The notes under the pieces were generated by a model. The model saw only the letters and a list, made by a program, of their open reading frames with translations. It searched no databases and was not told the origin of the DNA. The translations under genes were made by a program, and so were the position numbers. Shown here piece after piece: positions 60,547-64,000 of a stretch of 64,000 bases of DNA. Within the stretch, counting starts at the first letter, position 1. Each line of letters starts with the position of its first letter. Origin of the DNA: Halomonas fontilapidosi (GTDB lineage Bacteria > Pseudomonadota > Gammaproteobacteria > Pseudomonadales > Halomonadaceae); assembly GCF_014192285.1 (NCBI RefSeq), contig NZ_JACHXQ010000007.1, positions 141,809-205,808 of the forward strand, read 5' to 3'.

Positions 60547-60570
60547 CTGCCGCGCCTCCAGGCGCGGCAG
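60547..60570 (+). terminator. Hairpin between acnD and prpF
   Basis: CTGCCGCGCC (60547-60556), loop TCCA, GGCGCGGCAG (60561-60570): perfect 10-bp stem. CTTTCCCTTC follows. It lies 24 bases before the prpF ATG, so it could limit readthrough or shape prpF translation. Confidence 0.55.
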
Positions 60571-60593
60571 CTTTCCCTTCGGAGTCGATTTCC

Positions 60594-61784
60594 ATGGCAC
60601 ATGTATCCCAGATTCGCGTTCCTGCTACCTATATGCGTGGCGGGACCAGCAAGGGTGTGTTCTTCAAGCTCAGCGACCTGCCGGAGGCCGCGCAGGTACC
60701 GGGCGAGGCCCGTGATCGTCTGCTGATGCGAGTCATCGGCAGCCCCGATCCCTACCAGAAACAGATCGATGGCATGGGGGGAGCGACCTCCAGCACCAGC
60801 AAGACCGTGATCCTGTCGAAAAGCGAGAGCGCTGAGCATGATGTGGACTATCTGTTCGGTCAGGTCTCCATCGACAAGCCCTTTGTCGACTGGAGCGGCA
60901 ACTGCGGTAACCTCTCAGCGGCGGTGGGGCCCTTCGCGATCAGCAACGGCCTGATAGACCCGTCGCGTATCCCGGAGAACGGTGAAGTCGAGGTACGCAT
61001 CTGGCAGGCCAATATCGGCAAGACCATCGTCTCGCGGGTGCCCATCAGCGGCGGCGAGGTCCAGGAGACCGGCGACTTCGAGCTGGATGGGGTGACCTTC
61101 CCGGCCGCCGAAGTGCCGGTGGCCTTCAAGGACCCGGCGGACGGCGAGGGCGCGATCTTCCCCACGGGGAATCTGGTCGACGACCTGGAGGTGCCCGCTG
61201 AGGTGGTGCCGGGCGGTACACTCAAGGCGACCATGATCAATGCCGGTATCCCGACCGTCTTCGTCAATGCCGCCGACATCGGCTATACCGGCACCGAGCT
61301 GCAGGAAGCCATCAACGGCGATCCCCAGGCGCTGGCGATGTTCGAGGCCATCCGCGCCCACGGTGCGGTCCGCATGGGATTGATCGCTGACGTCAGCGAG
61401 GCGGCGGCCCGCCAGCATACCCCCAAGGTGGCCTTTGTCGCCCCGCCCGCCGACTACCTCTCCTCCAGTGGCAAGCAGGTCACCAGTGGCGAGGTCGATC
61501 TGGTGGTGAGGGCGCTCTCCATGGGCAAGCTTCACCATGCCATGATGGGCACAGCGGCGGTGGCCATCGCCTCCGCAGCGGCTATCGAGGGTACCCTGGT
61601 CAACCTGGCCGCCGGTGGCGGCAAGCGTAATGCGGTGACCTTCGGCCATCCCTCCGGCTCGCTGGGCGTTGGCGCCGAGGCGAGCCTGGTGGACGGTCGC
61701 TGGGTGATCGACCAGGCGGTCATGAGTCGCAGTGCCCGCGTGCTGATGGAAGGCTGGGTCCGCATCCCCGGTGACAGCTTCTGA
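60594..61784 (+). CDS. prpF: 2-methylaconitate cis-trans isomerase PrpF
   Basis: A 396-residue protein with the diaminopimelate-epimerase-like fold. VPATYMRGGTSKGVFF at the N-terminus, IDGMGGATSSTSKTVIL, DWSGNCGNLSAAVGPFAI (a Cys in the position used by the fold) and FGHPSGSLGVGAE are PrpF signatures. It isomerises the AcnD product so that hydration to 2-methylisocitrate can proceed. ATG 60594 is 89 bases after acnD. A strong terminator follows. Confidence 0.95.
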   Translation: MAHVSQIRVPATYMRGGTSKGVFFKLSDLPEAAQVPGEARDRLLMRVIGSPDPYQKQIDGMGGATSSTSKTVILSKSESAEHDVDYLFGQVSIDKPFVDWSGNCGNLSAAVGPFAISNGLIDPSRIPENGEVEVRIWQANIGKTIVSRVPISGGEVQETGDFELDGVTFPAAEVPVAFKDPADGEGAIFPTGNLVDDLEVPAEVVPGGTLKATMINAGIPTVFVNAADIGYTGTELQEAINGDPQALAMFEAIRAHGAVRMGLIADVSEAAARQHTPKVAFVAPPADYLSSSGKQVTSGEVDLVVRALSMGKLHHAMMGTAAVAIASAAAIEGTLVNLAAGGGKRNAVTFGHPSGSLGVGAEASLVDGRWVIDQAVMSRSARVLMEGWVRIPGDSF

Positions 61785-61809
61785 GCACAAGCCGGCCGAG
61801 CGGAAGGAG

Positions 61810-61842
61810 CGCCCCGGGTTCGCAGGACTCGGGGCGTTTTTT
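61810..61842 (+). terminator. Terminator between prpF and prpD
   Basis: CGCCCCG (61810-61816) pairs with CGGGGCG (61830-61836), immediately followed by TTTTTT (61837-61842). This is a canonical terminator, so prpD probably depends on readthrough or on its own promoter; ATATAGT (61843-61849) directly after could contribute a -10. Confidence 0.82.
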
Positions 61843-61885
61843 ATATAGTGTGGGTAATCCCATGAAGGTGTGACCGGAGGCGAAC

Positions 61886-63367
61886 ATGAGCACAGTGGAA
61901 GCCAATGTGCGGCCCGACTATGACAGCGAGCTGCAGAAGATTGCCGATTATGTCCTCGGCTTCACGATCAACAGCAGCGAGGCGTTCGACACCGCCCGTT
62001 ATTGCCTGATGGACACGCTGGGGTGTGGCCTTCTGGCGCTGCGCTTTCCCGAGTGTACCAAGCACCTGGGTCCCCTGGCTGAAGGCACCGTAGTGCCCAA
62101 CGGGGCTCGCGTGCCGGGGACCTCGTTTCGGCTGGACCCGGTCAAGGCCGCCTGGGATATCGGGGCCACCATTCGTTGGCTCGACTACAACGACACCTGG
62201 CTGGCTGCCGAGTGGGGCCATCCCTCCGACAATCTGGGGGGGATCCTGGCCATCGCCGACCACCTCTCCCAGAAGCGTCTGGCCCTGGGCGAATCGCCGT
62301 TGATGATGCGCGAGGTGCTCGAGGCCATGATCATGGCCCATGAGATCCAGGGCGTCCTGGCCCTCGACAACTCCTTCAACCGCGTCGGCCTCGATCACGT
62401 GGTACTGGTCAAGGTGGCGTCGACCGCCGTGGTGGCCAAGCTGATGGGCGCCGATCGCGAGCAGCTGCTCTCGGCACTGTCACATGCCTGGGTCGACGGG
62501 CAGAGCTTGCGCACCTATCGTCACGCCCCTAATGCCGGCTCTCGCAAGAGCTGGGCCGCCGGGGATGCTACCTCGCGTGCCGTGCGTCTGGCCGATATCG
62601 CCATGCGCGGCGAGATGGGCATTCCCGGTGTCCTTTCGGCGCCGCAGTGGGGGTTCTACGACATCCTCTTCAGCCATACCAACCGGGATTTGGCTCTCAA
62701 GCCGGCCGAGGAGCGCAAGTTCAGCTTCCAGCGCGACTTCGGCACCTACGTGATGGAGAACATCCTCTTCAAGATCTCCTTCCCGGCCGAGTTTCATTCC
62801 CAGACGGCGTGCGAGGCTGCCGTCACCCTCCACCCTGAGGTCAAGGACCGCCTGCAGGAGATCGACCGAATTGTCTTGACCACCCATGACTCGGCGATAC
62901 GCATCATTTCCAAGGAGGGCAGCCTGGCCAACCCGGCGGATCGCGACCACTGCCTGCAGTACATGACCGCCGTCCCCCTGATATTCGGCAGCCTCACCGC
63001 CGAGCATTACGAGGACGAATTCCACGCGGCCAATCCGCTGATCGATGAGCTTCGCGCCAAGATGGAAGTGGTCGAGGACGAGACCTACTCCAGGGATTAC
63101 TACGACCCCGAGAAACGCTCCATCGCCAACGCTATCCAGGTCTTGTTCAAGGACGGTAGCGCCACGGAGAAGGTCGAAGTCGAATACCCGGTGGGGCATC
63201 GCCGCCGTCGAGCTGAGGGGATTCCGCTGCTGGTTGACAAGTTCCGGCGTAACCTCGCAACGCGGTTCCCGGCAGGTCGCTGCGACGAGATCCTGACGCT
63301 ATGCGAGGAGCCGGTGCGCCTGGAGAGCACTCCGGTCAATCGCTTCGTCGATCTCTTTGTCATCTAA
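61886..63367 (+). CDS. prpD: 2-methylcitrate dehydratase PrpD (MmgE/PrpD family)
   Basis: A 493-residue cluster-independent dehydratase. [89 protein letters not shown] and [21 protein letters not shown] are typical of true PrpD. It duplicates the AcnD/PrpF step without an iron-sulfur cluster; both coexisting in one cluster is known from pseudomonads. GGAGGCGAAC precedes ATG 61886. After it the rRNA promoter region begins. Confidence 0.96.
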   Translation: MSTVEANVRPDYDSELQKIADYVLGFTINSSEAFDTARYCLMDTLGCGLLALRFPECTKHLGPLAEGTVVPNGARVPGTSFRLDPVKAAWDIGATIRWLDYNDTWLAAEWGHPSDNLGGILAIADHLSQKRLALGESPLMMREVLEAMIMAHEIQGVLALDNSFNRVGLDHVVLVKVASTAVVAKLMGADREQLLSALSHAWVDGQSLRTYRHAPNAGSRKSWAAGDATSRAVRLADIAMRGEMGIPGVLSAPQWGFYDILFSHTNRDLALKPAEERKFSFQRDFGTYVMENILFKISFPAEFHSQTACEAAVTLHPEVKDRLQEIDRIVLTTHDSAIRIISKEGSLANPADRDHCLQYMTAVPLIFGSLTAEHYEDEFHAANPLIDELRAKMEVVEDETYSRDYYDPEKRSIANAIQVLFKDGSATEKVEVEYPVGHRRRRAEGIPLLVDKFRRNLATRFPAGRCDEILTLCEEPVRLESTPVNRFVDLFVI

Positions 63368-63622
63368 GCGTTACCCGTTCCGCCCCTTTCTTTTTCGTGC
63401 GCCGGGGCGGGGCTGCAACAACGCCGTGATGTCATGTGGCGATCGTTATGGCGTGCTGTGGAATGCTGAGCTATATTTTTCTGCGGGCAGGGGTTGCGTG
63501 CTTCGGCTTCAGGCCGTAAAGTGCGCATCCGCTGCCGGCGACGGGAAAACGTTGCAGGCGGTGATAGTGGCAGAAGTGCTTGTTTCCATTTGGGTTTTTC
63601 GAAACGCTTGGAAAATTCCCGC
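63368..63622. other. Intergenic spacer between prpD and the rRNA promoters
   Basis: About 255 bases with no supported gene. It holds CCGCCCC (63380-63386) pairing with GGGGCGG (63404-63410) over a 17-base loop, a possible weak prpD end structure. T/A-rich sequence just before 63623 (GGGTTTTTCG, GAAAATTC) could act as an UP-like element for the promoter that follows. Short ORFs here have no recognisable content. Confidence 0.4.
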
Positions 63623-63650
63623 TTGACGAACTCGCCGCATTCGGTAGAAT
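63623..63650 (+). promoter_or_regulatory. rRNA operon promoter P1
   Basis: TTGACG (63623-63628), 16-base spacer, TAGAAT (63645-63650), followed by the GC-rich discriminator GCTCGCC typical of stringently controlled rRNA promoters. An AT-rich block lies just upstream. Confidence 0.8.
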
Positions 63651-63783
63651 GCTCGCCACTCGTGACAGAGACCCGCTGACGGCTTTTCCTGGATCAGCTG
63701 AGGGCTCTGGATCGGCACTCACGTCGCTTCGGCGAGGTGAGAGTTCGGTCACCCGCTTTGCTTCTTCGGAGCGCCACACAGGG

Positions 63784-63811
63784 TTGACATCGAGCGCCGA
63801 TCACGTAGAAT
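63784..63811 (+). promoter_or_regulatory. rRNA operon promoter P2
   Basis: TTGACA (63784-63789), 16-base spacer, TAGAAT (63806-63811). Same spacing and -10 as P1, 161 bases downstream, giving the tandem P1/P2 layout common in rRNA operons. Confidence 0.82.
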
Positions 63812-64000
63812 ACGCCTTCCTCGCAGGGCGCCGGCGAGACCGCCGCATCATTGATGCAGCTGGCACGACGGCAACAGCGAGACGCTCCTCTCTCTTACGA
63901 GAGTCCGGAGCCGCTCTTTAACAATCGATCAGGTAATTCATGTGGGCGCTTGTCGGGATGTCGGTGACCAGTCACTGAAACATTCAAGGCAAGCGACTCG
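63812..64000 (+). other. 16S rRNA leader with boxB hairpin and boxA antitermination site
   Basis: CTCTC-TTAC-GAGAG (63890-63903) forms a boxB-like hairpin. CGCTCTTTAACAA (63912-63924) matches the gammaproteobacterial rRNA boxA core at nearly every base. The following TGTGGGCGCTTGTCGGG region (63941-63957) is the 5' arm expected to pair with the 16S 3' spacer for RNase III processing. The mature 16S start is not inside the window; the leader is cut at the right edge. Confidence 0.82.

Overview
The window looks like chromosomal DNA of a high-GC, halophilic gammaproteobacterium, most likely a member of the Halomonadaceae (Halomonas or a close relative). The evidence is the gammaproteobacterial gene order (miaB-phoH-ybeY-corC-lnt; prmB-aroC; rpe-gph-trpEGDC), an E. 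coli-type two-gene transhydrogenase, a polyhydroxyalkanoate (PHA) block, and a methylcitrate operon carrying acnD-prpF as well as prpD. The family-level assignment is inference; no rRNA gene body lies inside the window.

Layout. 1-2290: tail of a hotdog thioesterase, then htpG behind a near-consensus heat-shock (sigma32) promoter. 2217-8200: a lower-GC cassette with a GntR/FCD regulator, a tripartite tricarboxylate (TTT) transporter (tctC-tctB-tctA), and, divergently, a D-2-hydroxyacid dehydrogenase and an RraA/HMG-aldolase-like protein. It is bracketed by the intact htpG 3' end and a decayed second copy of that 3' end (8201-8287), which reads as an insertion scar. 8568-13260: pntA-pntB, gpsA, sixA. 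13253-17809: AEC permease with a 34-residue membrane ORF, two alpha/beta hydrolases, a patatin and an Smr protein. 17929-23087: prmB, aroC and the PHA genes (small hypothetical, phasin, phaC), followed by a (TTCGAGG)9 tandem repeat. 23245-28629: lnt, corC, ybeY, phoH, miaB on the minus strand. 29025-37547: SH3-domain protein, tpm, YajG-type lipoprotein, GNAT, rpe, GIY-YIG, gph, trpE-trpG-trpD-trpC. 37618-47486, minus strand: YdiJ-type dehydrogenase, periplasmic adaptor, RND pump, DUF2905 protein, TonB receptor. 47707-54742: serS, SIMPL protein, AI-2E-type permease, trxA, cysB, cysH, pabB. 54980-63367: propionate (methylcitrate) operon with four operator-like sites. 63623-64000: tandem rRNA promoters, boxB/boxA and leader of a 16S gene that begins beyond the right edge.

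How the genes work together. The prp genes form a complete 2-methylcitrate cycle (synthase, AcnD/PrpF and PrpD dehydration, lyase), probably repressed by the adjacent GntR protein at ATTGTCKACAAT sites. The PHA block stores acyl-CoA carbon, and PntAB supplies NADPH, which PHA synthesis commonly draws on. cysB and cysH cover sulfate assimilation. trpG is the only glutamine amidotransferase present and may also serve pabB. The TTT cassette encodes uptake of a carboxylate, its oxidation to a 2-oxo acid and probably aldol cleavage or decarboxylation; its substrate cannot be read from the sequence.

Main points for follow-up: the htpG-3'-end duplication around the TTT cassette, the unassigned catabolic cassette, an adaptor gene whose signal peptide has no ATG, GTG or TTG start (probable ATC start), the heptanucleotide repeat beside lnt, and the operator array of the propionate regulator.
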